Source: Pseudomonas fildesensis
GTDB taxonomy: Bacteria > Pseudomonadota > Gammaproteobacteria > Pseudomonadales > Pseudomonadaceae
DNA length: 64,000 nucleotides
NCBI RefSeq assembly: GCF_001050345.1
Contig: NZ_LFMW01000001.1
Location: 496,001-560,000 of the forward strand
Direction of reading: 5' to 3'
The translations under genes and the position numbers were made by a program. A model generated the notes under the pieces. The model saw only the letters and a list, made by a program, of their open reading frames with translations, made no database searches and was not told the origin of the DNA. Shown one piece after another: positions 1 through 9,170 of the stretch. Position 1 is the first letter of the stretch; every line of letters starts with the position of its first letter.

Positions 1-12
1 TTGGGACCGAGA

Positions 13-84
13 ATATGCATGTATGCATATACAGTCAATGCATAAATGCATTTATTTTTGCCATGTAAATGCACGCATGCATTT
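13..84. promoter_or_regulatory. Cluster of ATGCAT palindromes, candidate repressor operators
   Basis: Three closely spaced palindromes share a TGCAT half-site. The first (13-30) has 8-bp arms ATATGCAT/ATGCATAT with a 2-bp spacer. The second (38-51) is two ATGCAT copies 2 bp apart. The third (67-84) has 7-bp arms AAATGCA/TGCATTT. The same half-site recurs upstream of the S24 repressor at 941-965. I infer that this is the operator region of a gene transcribed leftwards out of the window, bound by that repressor. Confidence 0.6.
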
Positions 85-126
85 AGGGCCTTACGGGCAA
101 AGGGTTTGGCGATTTTCTGCAGACGT

Positions 127-152
127 AAAAAAGCCCGCTCATTGGCGGGCCT
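127..152 (-). terminator. Rho-independent terminator of the S24 repressor gene
   Basis: The arms GCCCGC (133-138) and GCGGGC (145-150) are followed on the minus strand by a T-run (127-132). It lies 18 bp past the repressor stop codon and separates that transcript from the operator cluster at 13-84. Confidence 0.8.
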
Positions 153-169
153 TGTCTTACGCAATAAGG

Positions 170-904
170 TTAACGGGCGTACATGCCCCACCAGAACACG
201 TGACCGAGGATGCTGATCTGCTCATCCTGGATATCCTGGAAGCTATAGTCCTCGTCCGGGTGCTCATCGCGATTGAAACTACGCAGCCTGATCCCGGAAG
301 GCAGACGATAGAGCTGTTTGACCCGCAATTGGCCATTGTGATTGATGGCATACAAGTCGCCATCAACGATGTCGCCAATCCCGCTCTTGCCCGCATTCAC
401 ACCTACCGTCGCGCCATCGCGCAGCACCGGCAACATACTGTTGCCGCGCACCGTCACACACTTGGCCTGGTCGAATTGCACACCGTTGTGACGCAGGCTG
501 CGCTTTCCAAAACGCAGGCTGGCCTTCTCGCTTTCCTCGATGACGAATCTTCCTGATCCAGCAGCCAATTCAACCTCGCGCAGAAAGGGGATCGACACCT
601 CGTCATCATTAACGGGCGTGTCGTCGTCCCACAGGCTTATGTCCTTGAGCTCCGAATGCATCGGGTCGCGCCCGTCATCACGCAAAGAACCCACCGCCGC
701 GCGCCCGCGCAGTTGGTCGGTGCTGACGCGGAAGTACTCGGCGATGCGGGAGATGTGCTTGTCCGACGGGTCAACGATCTTGCCGCTGAGGATCCGGGAC
801 AATGTGGATTGAGGCACGCCGGTACGCCGGTGAAGCTCCGTGGGGGAGATCCGGTCGCGGTCCAGCAGCTCTCTTAAGACGATAGAAACGTTGCGTTTTT
901 GCAT
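170..904 (-). CDS. prtR: S24-family self-cleaving repressor (PrtR/CI-like)
   Basis: This is a LexA/CI-type repressor of 244 residues from the ATG at 904; a TTG 36 bp upstream is a less likely start. Residues about 5-60 form an XRE-type helix-turn-helix, and the C-terminal half is an S24 peptidase domain. The expected Ala-Gly cleavage bond is at residues 115-116, the catalytic serine at 156 (GNSM) and the lysine at 196 (RVKQ). Family members hold pyocin or prophage genes silent until RecA* triggers self-cleavage. The position next to mutS matches the known tailocin locus of P. fluorescens genomes (mutS to cinA/recA), so PrtR-like control of a tailocin to the left is the likeliest role. A prophage CI repressor is the alternative. 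The gene symbol is inferred from context. Confidence 0.85.
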   Translation of the reverse strand: MQKRNVSIVLRELLDRDRISPTELHRRTGVPQSTLSRILSGKIVDPSDKHISRIAEYFRVSTDQLRGRAAVGSLRDDGRDPMHSELKDISLWDDDTPVNDDEVSIPFLREVELAAGSGRFVIEESEKASLRFGKRSLRHNGVQFDQAKCVTVRGNSMLPVLRDGATVGVNAGKSGIGDIVDGDLYAINHNGQLRVKQLYRLPSGIRLRSFNRDEHPDEDYSFQDIQDEQISILGHVFWWGMYAR

Positions 905-940
905 AACGGGGATAGTGACGGTAGTTTTCGGGGTTGGCAA

Positions 941-965
941 ATGCTAATTTGCATATCCAATGCAT
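941..965 (-). promoter_or_regulatory. Candidate autoregulatory operator of the S24 repressor
   Basis: Just upstream of the repressor start lie ATGC-N6-GCAT (941-954) and TGCAT-N5-ATGCA (950-964). They use the same half-site as the cluster at 13-84. Binding here would overlap the repressor's own promoter, as is usual for CI/PrtR proteins. Confidence 0.55.
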
Positions 966-1451
966 AAAAATGAGCTTGTGTCGAAATTTCCTTGAGATCT
1001 TAGCCATGTACCCTTCTTACACGTACCGGCGAACGACTTTACAAAGCTGGTGCCCATAAGATTGGCTACCGTATTCCCGAGCAGCATACGCGGGCCAACC
1101 TGGATTCCAGGCTCGGGCTACCATCAGGAGCGCATTGATGATGTCGATGAACGGGCAACCGATAACCTGTGGCGAGGGCGCTTGTCGGATCGCCGCACCG
1201 CCCCGCTGGACTGCGTAGCAGTCCCCTTTTGAGGGACGCTTCGCGCCCCAACGGGAGCAAGCTCCCTCGCCACGGTTACAGTGTTCCTTCTTGACTGATC
1301 GGCATTGGGGGCCGCCCCCTTTGCGTTTTACCTACCCGTTTGCGACCTGCGAACCCCCGACCTCGCGTGTTAACCTTGCGCCCATCGCAAAAAATGCTGG
1401 GCCAAGCGCCCCCTTTGCCCCATCACTTTCAACGAATTTGCCTACTATCCA
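966..1451. other. Noncoding gap between repressor and mutS
   Basis: I see no convincing gene here. Apart from a degenerate REPIN (listed separately) there is only unassigned sequence. The mutS promoter must lie in 1274-1451, but I cannot pick a confident -35/-10 pair and there is no strong ribosome binding site before the mutS ATG. Confidence 0.5.
1169..1273. repeat. REPIN-like inverted repeat, GAGGGAGC type
   Basis: GTGGCGAGGGCGCTTG at the left end faces GGGAGCAAGCTCCCTCGCCAC at the right end, with an imperfect inner palindrome. The left REP is degenerate. This layout of two inverted REPs around a short core is typical of Pseudomonas REPINs. Confidence 0.7.
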
Positions 1452-4043
1452 ATGAGTAAAAACACTTCCGACCTGTCCTCCCACACGCCGATGATGCAGC
1501 AGTACTGGCGCCTGAAAAACCAGCACCCTGATCAGTTGATGTTCTATCGCATGGGCGACTTCTACGAGATCTTCTATGAAGACGCGAAGAAGGCCGCCAA
1601 GTTGCTGGATATCACCCTGACCGCGCGCGGGCAGTCGGCGGGGCAGGCGATTCCGATGTGTGGGATTCCTTACCATTCGTTGGAAGGCTATCTGGTCAAG
1701 CTGGTGAAGCTGGGCGAGTCGGTGGTGATCTGCGAGCAGATCGGCGATCCGGCGACCAGTAAAGGGCCGGTGGAACGTCAGGTGGTGCGCATTATTACGC
1801 CGGGGACGGTGAGTGATGAGGCGTTGCTGGATGAGCGACGCGATAACCTGATCGCCGCCGTGCTGGGCGATGAGCGTTTGTTCGGCCTTTCTGTTCTGGA
1901 TATCACTAGCGGCAACTTCAGCGTGCTGGAGATTAAAGGCTGGGAGAACCTGCTGGCGGAACTGGAGCGCATCAATCCGGTGGAGTTGTTGATTCCGGAT
2001 GATTGGCCTAAGGACTTGCCGGCGGAAAAGCGTCGTGGGACCAAGCGTCGCGCGCCGTGGGATTTTGAGCGTGATTCGGCGCTGAAAAGTCTGTGCCAGC
2101 AGTTCTCGGTGCAAGACCTTAAAGGCTTCGGCTGCGAAACCCTGACCCTGGCCATCGGCGCTGCCGGCTGCCTGCTCAGCTACGCCAAGGAAACCCAGCG
2201 TACCGCCCTGCCGCATTTGCGCAGCCTGCGCCATGAGCGCCTGGACGATACCGTGGTGCTCGATGGCGCGAGCCGTCGCAACCTGGAGCTGGACACCAAC
2301 CTGGCCGGCGGGCGTGACAACACCCTGCAATCGGTGGTCGACCGTTGCCAGACCGCCATGGGCAGCCGTTTGCTGACACGTTGGTTGAACCGTCCGCTGC
2401 GAGACCTGACTGTGTTGCAAGCGCGTCAGACTTCTATTACCTGCTTGCTCGACGGTTATCGCTTTGAAAAGCTGCAGCCGCAGCTCAAGGAAATCGGCGA
2501 TATCGAGCGCATCCTGGCGCGGATCGGCCTGCGCAACGCGCGCCCCCGTGACTTGGCACGTCTGCGCGATGCCCTTAGCGCCCTGCCGCAGTTGCAAGTT
2601 GCAATGACCGAGTTGGACACGCCGCACCTGCAGCAACTCGCAGTCACTGCCGGCACCTACCCGGACCTCGCGGCCCTGCTGGAAAAAGCCATCATCGACA
2701 ACCCGCCGGCGATCATCCGTGACGGCGGCGTGCTGAAGACCGGTTACGACAGCGAACTGGATGATCTGCAGTCACTGAGCGAAAACGCCGGGCAGTTCCT
2801 GATTGACCTGGAAGCCCGCGAGAAAGCCCGCACCGGCCTGGCGAACCTGAAAGTCGGTTACAACCGCGTGCACGGCTACTTTATCGAGTTGCCGAGCAAG
2901 CAGGCCGAGCAGGCGCCGATCGACTATCAGCGCCGCCAGACCCTCAAAGGTGCCGAACGCTTTATCACCCCTGAGCTGAAAGCCTTTGAAGACAAGGCGC
3001 TGTCGGCCAAAAGCCGCGCCCTGGCTCGTGAAAAGATGCTCTATGAAGCCTTGCTCGAAGACTTGATCAGCCGACTGGCGCCGTTGCAGGACACCGCTGC
3101 GGCCCTGGCGGAACTGGATGTGCTGAGTAATCTCGCCGAACGTGCGCTTAACCTTGATTTGAACTGCCCGCGCTTTGTCAGCGAGCCGTGCATGCGCATC
3201 GTCCAGGGTCGTCACCCGGTGGTGGAGCAGGTTTTGACGACGCCGTTCGTCGCCAACGACCTGTCGCTGGACGACGATACCCGCATGTTGGTGATCACTG
3301 GTCCTAACATGGGCGGTAAATCCACCTACATGCGTCAGACCGCCTTGATCGTGCTGCTGGCGCATATCGGTAGCTTTGTACCGGCGGCGAGCTGCGAATT
3401 GTCTCTGGTCGACCGGATTTTCACGCGGATCGGCTCCAGTGATGACCTGGCCGGCGGCCGTTCGACCTTTATGGTGGAAATGAGTGAAACCGCGAATATC
3501 CTGCACAACGCCACCGAACGCAGCCTGGTACTGATGGACGAAGTGGGTCGCGGCACCAGCACCTTCGACGGCCTGTCACTGGCATGGGCGGCGGCCGAGC
3601 GCCTGGCGCATCTGCGCGCCTATACGCTGTTTGCCACGCACTATTTCGAACTGACCGTGCTGCCGGAAAGCGAGCCGCTGGTGGCCAACGTGCACCTCAA
3701 TGCCACCGAGCACAACGAGCGCATCGTGTTCCTGCACCACGTACTGCCAGGGCCGGCCAGCCAGAGTTACGGCCTGGCCGTGGCGCAATTGGCCGGCGTG
3801 CCGAACGACGTGATTACCCGCGCCCGCGAGCACCTCAGTCGCCTGGAAACCACGGCGCTGCCCCACGAAACCGTGGTCGCCAGCCCCACCAAGGCGGCGA
3901 GCAAACCCAGCGCTCCGCACCAGAGTGACATGTTCGCCAGCCTGCCCCATCCAGTGCTGGATGAGCTGGCAAAGCTTGACCTGGACGACTTGACACCGCG
4001 AAAAGCGCTCGAAATGTTATATGCACTGAAGACTCGGATATAA
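1452..4043 (+). CDS. mutS: DNA mismatch repair protein MutS
   Basis: MutS recognises base mismatches and small loops and, with MutL, starts strand-directed repair. The protein has 863 residues, close to the 853 of E. coli MutS. The mismatch-wedging Phe-X-Glu motif is at residues 37-39 (FYE). The ABC-type ATPase has a Walker A motif at 617-625 (GPNMGGKST) and Walker B residues D696-E697, followed by the GRGTSTFDG signature. The domain order (mismatch recognition, connector, lever/clamp, ATPase) is complete and the C-terminal tail is present. It is followed at 142 bp by fdxA, as in other pseudomonads. Confidence 0.98.
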   Translation: MSKNTSDLSSHTPMMQQYWRLKNQHPDQLMFYRMGDFYEIFYEDAKKAAKLLDITLTARGQSAGQAIPMCGIPYHSLEGYLVKLVKLGESVVICEQIGDPATSKGPVERQVVRIITPGTVSDEALLDERRDNLIAAVLGDERLFGLSVLDITSGNFSVLEIKGWENLLAELERINPVELLIPDDWPKDLPAEKRRGTKRRAPWDFERDSALKSLCQQFSVQDLKGFGCETLTLAIGAAGCLLSYAKETQRTALPHLRSLRHERLDDTVVLDGASRRNLELDTNLAGGRDNTLQSVVDRCQTAMGSRLLTRWLNRPLRDLTVLQARQTSITCLLDGYRFEKLQPQLKEIGDIERILARIGLRNARPRDLARLRDALSALPQLQVAMTELDTPHLQQLAVTAGTYPDLAALLEKAIIDNPPAIIRDGGVLKTGYDSELDDLQSLSENAGQFLIDLEAREKARTGLANLKVGYNRVHGYFIELPSKQAEQAPIDYQRRQTLKGAERFITPELKAFEDKALSAKSRALAREKMLYEALLEDLISRLAPLQDTAAALAELDVLSNLAERALNLDLNCPRFVSEPCMRIVQGRHPVVEQVLTTPFVANDLSLDDDTRMLVITGPNMGGKSTYMRQTALIVLLAHIGSFVPAASCELSLVDRIFTRIGSSDDLAGGRSTFMVEMSETANILHNATERSLVLMDEVGRGTSTFDGLSLAWAAAERLAHLRAYTLFATHYFELTVLPESEPLVANVHLNATEHNERIVFLHHVLPGPASQSYGLAVAQLAGVPNDVITRAREHLSRLETTALPHETVVASPTKAASKPSAPHQSDMFASLPHPVLDELAKLDLDDLTPRKALEMLYALKTRI

Positions 4044-4070
4044 CGCAGACGCTTGCAAGCTGATAGAATC

Positions 4071-4136
4071 TCGCGCGGTTTGGGATGCTGCGGGCTTTTA
4101 GCCTGGTCCGCAGACTATCGCTCTCAAACCTCGCGA
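4071..4136 (+). other. Long hairpin in the fdxA leader
   Basis: Nested complementary arms pair as TCGCG (4071-4075) with CGCGA (4132-4136), GGTTTG (4077-4082) with CAAACC (4125-4130), and CTGCGG (4088-4093) with CCGCAG (4108-4113). The structure ends about 33 nt before the strong fdxA ribosome binding site. It has no T-run, so it is not a simple mutS terminator. Confidence 0.55.
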
Positions 4137-4185
4137 GCCCCACCAGAAGGGGTTTCGCTGCCGCCGCCTGAGGAGAAAATTAGAA

Positions 4186-4509
4186 ATGACCTTCGTCGTC
4201 ACCGACAACTGCATCAAGTGCAAGTACACCGACTGCGTAGAAGTGTGTCCGGTGGACTGCTTTTACGAAGGCCCGAACTTCCTGGTCATCCACCCGGACG
4301 AGTGCATTGACTGCGCCCTGTGTGAGCCTGAATGCCCGGCCGTCGCTATTTTCTCCGAGGATGAAGTCCCGGCAGAGATGCAGCAATTTATTCAGTTGAA
4401 CGTTGAGCTGGCGGAAATCTGGCCGAACATCACTGAGAAGAAAGACTCGCTGCCGGATGCAGCCGAGTGGGATGGCAAAAAAGGTAAGATTGCAGACCTC
4501 GAACGCTGA
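4186..4509 (+). CDS. fdxA: Seven-iron ferredoxin FdxA
   Basis: This 107-residue 7Fe ferredoxin carries one [3Fe-4S] and one [4Fe-4S] cluster. By comparison with Azotobacter ferredoxin I, C9, C17 and C50 bind the 3Fe cluster, and C21, C40, C43 and C46 bind the 4Fe cluster; all are present. The rest of the protein has the long acidic C-terminal extension usual for this family. An AGGAGA ribosome binding site sits at good distance from the ATG. The gene follows mutS and is followed by its own terminator and by rsmZ on the other strand, as in P. aeruginosa. Confidence 0.96.
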   Translation: MTFVVTDNCIKCKYTDCVEVCPVDCFYEGPNFLVIHPDECIDCALCEPECPAVAIFSEDEVPAEMQQFIQLNVELAEIWPNITEKKDSLPDAAEWDGKKGKIADLER

Positions 4510-4525
4510 TAGCGTCGTCGCCCCC

Positions 4526-4549
4526 AAAAGGCCCCTTGCGGGCCTTTTT
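4526..4549 (+). terminator. Rho-independent terminator of fdxA
   Basis: The arms AAAAGGCCC and GGGCCTTTT flank a 5-nt loop, followed by a T-run. It lies 17 bp past the fdxA stop. Confidence 0.85.
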
Positions 4550-4585
4550 GCGTTTCTGGATGGCAAGTTTCACTTTTCTGCAGGC

Positions 4586-4718
4586 AAAAAAAGGGGCGGT
4601 ATGACCCGCCCACATTTTTTCCCTAGTCCCTGTATTCCTTTTCATCGTCCTGATGAATCGCATCCTGCGACGTTCCCTCAAACCATCGTTCCTTGATGGC
4701 CGTGTCAATCCGTGGACA
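4586..4718 (-). ncRNA. rsmZ: RsmZ small regulatory RNA
   Basis: The minus strand between fdxA and apbC reads as RsmZ, the RNA that sequesters RsmA/RsmE (CsrA family) when GacS/GacA is active. The RNA begins near 4718 with TGTCCACGGATTGACAC. It carries eight GGA motifs, several in hairpin loops (AAGGAACG, CAGGATGC, CAGGACGA), and ends in a strong terminator (stem 4594-4611, T-run 4586-4592). A -10-like TTAAGAT is at 4727-4733. The position downstream of fdxA on the opposite strand is that of rsmZ in P. aeruginosa. Length is about 133 nt. The exact 5' end is inferred. Confidence 0.9.
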
Positions 4719-4890
4719 CAGGGCTGATCTTAAAGAGTTCCAAAGGAAGTTCAACAGGATGCAACTTGAGGACTGACAGGGGCAAGGCTTCAAGCCACAA
4801 TAAATAATTGTTATTTTTCAAGTAGATAGAAAATACTCTCGATAATCAGAGTCGCTCATGACGGCTAAATAACCCGTTCGCTTACGAGAA

Positions 4891-4908
4891 AGTAAGTGAA
4901 TGCTTACA
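4891..4908 (-). promoter_or_regulatory. GacA upstream activating sequence of rsmZ
   Basis: The palindrome AGTAAG-N6-CTTACA reads TGTAAG-N6-CTTACT on the rsmZ strand, matching the GacA box of rsm genes. It lies about 175-190 bp upstream of the predicted RsmZ 5' end, the usual long distance for this promoter. Confidence 0.85.
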
Positions 4909-4961
4909 CCAGCCATTGCGTAAAAGCGTAACAAGCCCCCCTTGCCCATTCTGCAGACAAG

Positions 4962-4987
4962 AAAAAGCCCCGACAACGTCGAGGCTT
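4962..4987 (-). terminator. Rho-independent terminator of apbC
   Basis: The stem AAGCCcCGAC/GTCGaGGCTT has a 3-nt loop and is followed on the minus strand by a T-run (4962-4966). It sits 18 bp past the apbC stop codon. Confidence 0.8.
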
Positions 4988-5004
4988 CTTTCCCTTAAAA
5001 GGGT

Positions 5005-6099
5005 TCAGTCGTCGCTGACTGTAATGGTCGGCATCGCCGGTGCCGCCGCTTCCTGGAGGACGATCCGCGCGCCCACGTGACGGGCCAGCTCCTGATAAAC
5101 CATAGCGATCTGGCCATCGGGCTCGGCGGCCACGGTAGGCTTGCCGCCATCTGCCTGTTCGCGAATGCCCATCGACAGCGGCAGCGAGGCCAGCAACTCG
5201 ACCCCGTACTGCGTGGCTAGCTTCTCGCCACCACCTTCACCGAACAGATGCTCGGCGTGGCCGCAGTTGGAGCAGATGTGCACAGCCATGTTCTCTACGA
5301 CGCCCAGCACCGGGATGTTGACCTTGCGAAACATCTCCACGCCTTTCCTCGCGTCCAGCAGCGCCAGGTCCTGAGGAGTGGTCACGATCACCGAACCGGC
5401 CACCGGCACCTTTTGCGCCAGGGTCAGTTGGATATCACCGGTGCCTGGCGGCATATCGATCACCAGGTAGTCCAGGTCGCCCCAGGCGGTCTGGGTGACC
5501 AGCTGCAGCAGCGCACCGGAGACCATCGGCCCACGCCAGACCATCGGCGTATTCTCATCGGTCAGGAACGCCATGGACATGACTTCCACACCCAGGGACT
5601 CGATGGGCACGAACCACTTCTGATCCTTGATTTTCGGACGTGTGCCTTCGGCAATGCCGAACATCACGCCTTGGCTCGGGCCGTAGATATCGGCGTCGAG
5701 AATCCCCACGCGCGCACCTTCACGGGCCAGGGCCAGGGCCAGGTTGGCCGCGGTGGTGGATTTACCCACGCCGCCCTTGCCGGACGCCACAGCCACCACG
5801 TTCTTGACGTTGGCCAGGCCAGGAATCTGCGCCTGCGCCTTGTGCGGTGCGATCACGCACTGGATGTCGACCTTGGCCGAACGCACGCCGTCCAGGCCTT
5901 CGATGGCCATTTGCAGCATCTGCGCCCAACCGTTCTTGAACAGACCGGCGGCATAGCCCAGTTCCAACTGGACCGACACCTGGTCGCCCTGGACATCGAT
6001 GGCGCGTACACAGCCGGCACTGACCGGGTCCTGGTTCAAATAGGGGTCGGTGTACTGGCGAAGAACGGCTTCCACCGCTGCGCGATTGACGGCGCTCAT
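5005..6099 (-). CDS. apbC: Iron-sulfur cluster carrier ApbC/Mrp (P-loop ATPase)
   Basis: This is a Mrp/NBP35-family ATPase that binds and transfers Fe-S clusters in the cytoplasm. The protein has 364 residues. An N-terminal MIP18/DUF59-type domain covers about residues 1-90. The deviant Walker A motif GKGGVGKS is at 107-114, and the cluster-binding CxxC is at C276 and C279. The start is supported by a GGGAGT ribosome binding site. It is divergent from metG, an arrangement common in gammaproteobacteria, with 172 bp between the two starts. Confidence 0.95.
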   Translation of the reverse strand: MSAVNRAAVEAVLRQYTDPYLNQDPVSAGCVRAIDVQGDQVSVQLELGYAAGLFKNGWAQMLQMAIEGLDGVRSAKVDIQCVIAPHKAQAQIPGLANVKNVVAVASGKGGVGKSTTAANLALALAREGARVGILDADIYGPSQGVMFGIAEGTRPKIKDQKWFVPIESLGVEVMSMAFLTDENTPMVWRGPMVSGALLQLVTQTAWGDLDYLVIDMPPGTGDIQLTLAQKVPVAGSVIVTTPQDLALLDARKGVEMFRKVNIPVLGVVENMAVHICSNCGHAEHLFGEGGGEKLATQYGVELLASLPLSMGIREQADGGKPTVAAEPDGQIAMVYQELARHVGARIVLQEAAAPAMPTITVSDD

Positions 6100-6271
6100 G
6101 GGCTACTCCCGAAAAAAGACTGACTGAAACAGGCGGCTATCCTAACCGTTCCAGCGGCCCAGCGGCATGCTTTCGCAGCCTGGGAAAATTCTGAAACAGC
6201 GCCACGGGGTGAAATAAATTTCCCGGCGCTTTATAGTGGCCGACCTCCGTTTCATCAAGTAGCCGAGCCCC

Positions 6272-8323
6272 ATGTCCGAGCCACGCAAGATCCTCGTCAC
6301 CAGCGCCCTGCCCTATGCCAATGGTTCCATCCATCTTGGCCATATGCTTGAGTACATCCAGACCGATATGTGGGTGCGCTTCCAGAAGCATCGCGGCAAT
6401 CAATGCATTTATGTCTGCGCGGACGACGCCCACGGTTCGGCCATCATGCTACGCGCCGAAAAGGAAGGGGTCACCCCGGAACAACTGATCGCCAATGTGC
6501 AGGCTGAACACAGCGCCGACTTTGCCGAGTTCCTGGTGGACTTCGACAACTTCCACTCGACCCACTCCGAAGAAAACCGTGAGCTGTCGAGCCAGATCTA
6601 CAAGCGTCTGCGCGACGCCGGGCACATTGATACGCGCTCGATCACCCAGTATTTCGACCCGGAAAAGAAAATGTTCCTGGCCGACCGCTTCATCAAGGGC
6701 ACCTGCCCGAAATGCGGCACGGAAGACCAGTACGGCGACAACTGTGAGAAATGCGGTGCCACCTACGCACCGACTGACCTGAAGGATCCGAAGTCGGCCA
6801 TCTCCGGCGCCACCCCGGTGCTCAAGGATTCCCAGCACTTCTTCTTCAAGCTCCCGGATTTCCAGCAAATGCTGCAAACCTGGACCCGCAGCGGCACCCT
6901 GCAGGACGCCGTGGCGAACAAGATCGCCGAATGGCTGGATGCCGGCCTGCAACAGTGGGACATCTCCCGCGATGCGCCGTACTTTGGCTTCGAAATTCCC
7001 GATGAACCAGGCAAGTATTTCTACGTGTGGCTGGACGCGCCGATCGGCTACATGGCCAGTTTCAAGAACCTGTGTGACCGCACGCCGGACCTGGACTTCG
7101 ATGCGTTCTGGGCCAAGGACTCCACTGCCGAGCTGTACCATTTCATCGGCAAGGACATCGTCAATTTCCACGCGCTGTTCTGGCCGGCGATGCTCGAAGG
7201 TTCGGGCTACCGCAAGCCGACCGGGATCGCCGTGCACGGCTACCTGACCGTCAACGGCCAGAAGATGTCCAAGTCCCGTGGCACCTTTATCAAGGCGCGC
7301 ACTTACCTGGACCACCTGTCGCCGGAATACCTGCGCTACTACTACGCCTCCAAGCTGGGCCGTGGCGTCGACGATCTCGACTTGAACCTCGAAGACTTCG
7401 TACAGAAGGTCAACTCGGACCTCGTGGGCAAAGTCGTCAATATCGCCAGCCGCTGCGCCGGGTTCATCCACAAGGGCAACGCCGGTGTGCTGGCGGCCGA
7501 GAACGCCGCACCGGAGCTGACCGACGCATTCCTGGCCGCTGCGCCAAGCATCGCCGATGCCTACGAAGCCCGCGACTTTGCCCGCGCCATGCGCGAGATC
7601 ATGGGCCTGGCCGACCGCGCCAACGCCTGGATCGCCGACAAGGCGCCGTGGTCGCTGAACAAGCAGGAAGGCAAGCAAGCTGAAGTCCAGGCTATCTGCG
7701 CCACGGGCATCAACCTGTTCCGCCAGTTGGTGATCTTCCTCAAGCCGGTGCTGCCATTGTTGGCGGCGGACGCCGAGGCGTTTCTCAACGTTGCGCCGTT
7801 GACCTGGAACGATCACGCCACTTTGCTCAGCAACCATCAGTTGAATGAGTTCAAACCGTTGATGACCCGCATCGACCCGGTCAAGGTCCAGGCCATGACC
7901 GACGCATCGAAAGAAGACCTCGCCGCCAGCCAGACCGACACGGGCGAATCGACGCCTGCGGGCAATGGCGAATTGACCAAGGACCCGCTTTCCCCGGAAA
8001 TCGAGTTCGACGCCTTTGCCGCCGTGGACTTGCGTGTTGCGCTGATCGTGAAGGCCGAAGCCGTGGAGGGCGCCGACAAGCTGCTGCGCCTGACACTGGA
8101 CATCGGTGACGAGCAACGCAACGTGTTCTCCGGGATCAAGAGTGCTTACCCGGACCCATCCAAGCTCGATGGTCGCCTGACCATGATGATCGCCAACCTC
8201 AAGCCACGGAAAATGAAGTTCGGTATTTCCGAAGGCATGGTGATGGCGGCGGGCCCTGGTGGCGAAGAAATCTACCTGCTGAGCCCCGACAGCGGAGCCA
8301 AGCCGGGTCAACGCATTAAGTAA
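6272..8323 (+). CDS. metG: Methionine-tRNA ligase
   Basis: This class I aminoacyl-tRNA synthetase charges tRNA-Met. The 683 residues match the long, zinc-containing bacterial form. The HIGH motif is HLGH at 21-24 and the KMSKS loop is at 331-335. Zinc ligands are C145, C148, C158 and C161 in the connective insertion. The last 110 residues or so form the Trbp111-like tRNA-binding domain. The gene is divergent from apbC and is followed by a large REPIN. Confidence 0.98.
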   Translation: MSEPRKILVTSALPYANGSIHLGHMLEYIQTDMWVRFQKHRGNQCIYVCADDAHGSAIMLRAEKEGVTPEQLIANVQAEHSADFAEFLVDFDNFHSTHSEENRELSSQIYKRLRDAGHIDTRSITQYFDPEKKMFLADRFIKGTCPKCGTEDQYGDNCEKCGATYAPTDLKDPKSAISGATPVLKDSQHFFFKLPDFQQMLQTWTRSGTLQDAVANKIAEWLDAGLQQWDISRDAPYFGFEIPDEPGKYFYVWLDAPIGYMASFKNLCDRTPDLDFDAFWAKDSTAELYHFIGKDIVNFHALFWPAMLEGSGYRKPTGIAVHGYLTVNGQKMSKSRGTFIKARTYLDHLSPEYLRYYYASKLGRGVDDLDLNLEDFVQKVNSDLVGKVVNIASRCAGFIHKGNAGVLAAENAAPELTDAFLAAAPSIADAYEARDFARAMREIMGLADRANAWIADKAPWSLNKQEGKQAEVQAICATGINLFRQLVIFLKPVLPLLAADAEAFLNVAPLTWNDHATLLSNHQLNEFKPLMTRIDPVKVQAMTDASKEDLAASQTDTGESTPAGNGELTKDPLSPEIEFDAFAAVDLRVALIVKAEAVEGADKLLRLTLDIGDEQRNVFSGIKSAYPDPSKLDGRLTMMIANLKPRKMKFGISEGMVMAAGPGGEEIYLLSPDSGAKPGQRIK

Positions 8324-8362
8324 GGCCTGTGGCTTGAGAAGGCCTGTGGAGAGCGGGCGTAT

Positions 8363-8569
8363 TGTGGCAAGCGCGCTTGTAGTGGCAAGGTGGGCTTGTA
8401 GTGGCGAGCGGGCTTGCCCCGCGTTGGGCTGCGTAGCAGCCCCAATACGGCAACCGCATTATCTATAGTTAAAACCGGGTGCCTGGTTTAGGGCCGCTGC
8501 GCGCCCCAACGCGGGCAAGCCCGCTCACCACGACAAACCCGCTCGCCACTACAAGCCCAACCACCACAA
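8363..8569. repeat. REPIN with tandemly multiplied ends, GCGGGCTTG type
   Basis: The centre is an inverted pair built on GTGGCGAGCGGGCTTG (left unit from 8400) and its complement. On each side the roughly 19-bp terminal unit is repeated three times head to tail with drift (for example GTGGCAAGCGCGCTTGTA, GTGGCAAGGTGGGCTTGTA), and the mirror copies are at 8508-8569. It fills most of the gap between metG and rnfA. Confidence 0.8.
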
Positions 8570-8591
8570 CACGCCCTGTTCGCTAACCGGC

Positions 8592-9170
8592 ATGACCATG
8601 ACCGATATGCTCCTCACCCTTGTCAGCGCCGCCCTGATCAGCAACTTCGTGTTGCAGATGCCGCTGGCTGTCGACTCGGTATTGGCCAAGGCTTCACGCC
8701 CACAGGTGCATGCCCTGGGCATTGCCACCACGGTGTTGATGGTATTGAGCGGCGTGCTGGGCTATCTGCTGGATCATTTTGTGCTGCAGCCACTGGCGCT
8801 GACCGCCCTGCGGCTGTTCGTGTTTCTACCGCTGACTGCGTTGCTGATTCGCCCCGTGCTGAACCTGCTCAATCGCCTGCGCCCCGCGCTGCCGCTGGAA
8901 GGTCTGTGGCCACTGCTGCTCGGCAATGCGGGCATTTTGGGCGTGGTACTGCTGGGCATCCAAGACGATAAGGGCCTGGCGCACATGACCGCATTGAGCC
9001 TCGGAGCCGGGCTTGGTTTCTGGCTGGTATTGAGCCTGTTCAGCGATCTGCGCCAGCGCATCGCCGAGAACGATATCCCCCTGCCCTTTCGCGGCTTGCC
9101 GGTAGAGCTGATCAGCGCCGGGTTGATGGCGGTGGCTTTTCTGGGTTTCAACGCAATGATCAAAGCATGA
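8592..9170 (+). CDS. rnfA: Electron transport complex subunit RnfA
   Basis: RnfA is an integral membrane subunit of the Rnf/Rsx complex, which moves electrons across the membrane and in some bacteria keeps SoxR reduced. The protein has 192 residues with about six hydrophobic segments, the usual size. Two ATGs lie close together (residues 1 and 3), and either could be used. Its stop overlaps the rnfB start by 4 bp, marking the first gene of a coupled rnfABDGE operon. A REPIN lies immediately upstream, so promoter space is short. Confidence 0.85.
   Translation: MTMTDMLLTLVSAALISNFVLQMPLAVDSVLAKASRPQVHALGIATTVLMVLSGVLGYLLDHFVLQPLALTALRLFVFLPLTALLIRPVLNLLNRLRPALPLEGLWPLLLGNAGILGVVLLGIQDDKGLAHMTALSLGAGLGFWLVLSLFSDLRQRIAENDIPLPFRGLPVELISAGLMAVAFLGFNAMIKA

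Noticed and set aside
1005..1130. Short frames between the repressor and mutS, one of 17 codons and one with no start codon of about 40 codons.
   Set aside because: No start or no coding signal; they could be decayed remnants, but nothing supports a gene.
6449..8311. A 620-codon open frame opposite metG, and similar long antisense frames opposite aauS (35334-37178), argG (14396-15715) and the 38995 regulator (38977-40335).
   Set aside because: They mirror high-GC genes with strong family matches, have no recognisable domains and no ribosome binding sites.
8363..8569. Regular repeats that could suggest a CRISPR array.
   Set aside because: Units are inverted and adjacent without unique spacers, and match REP palindromes.
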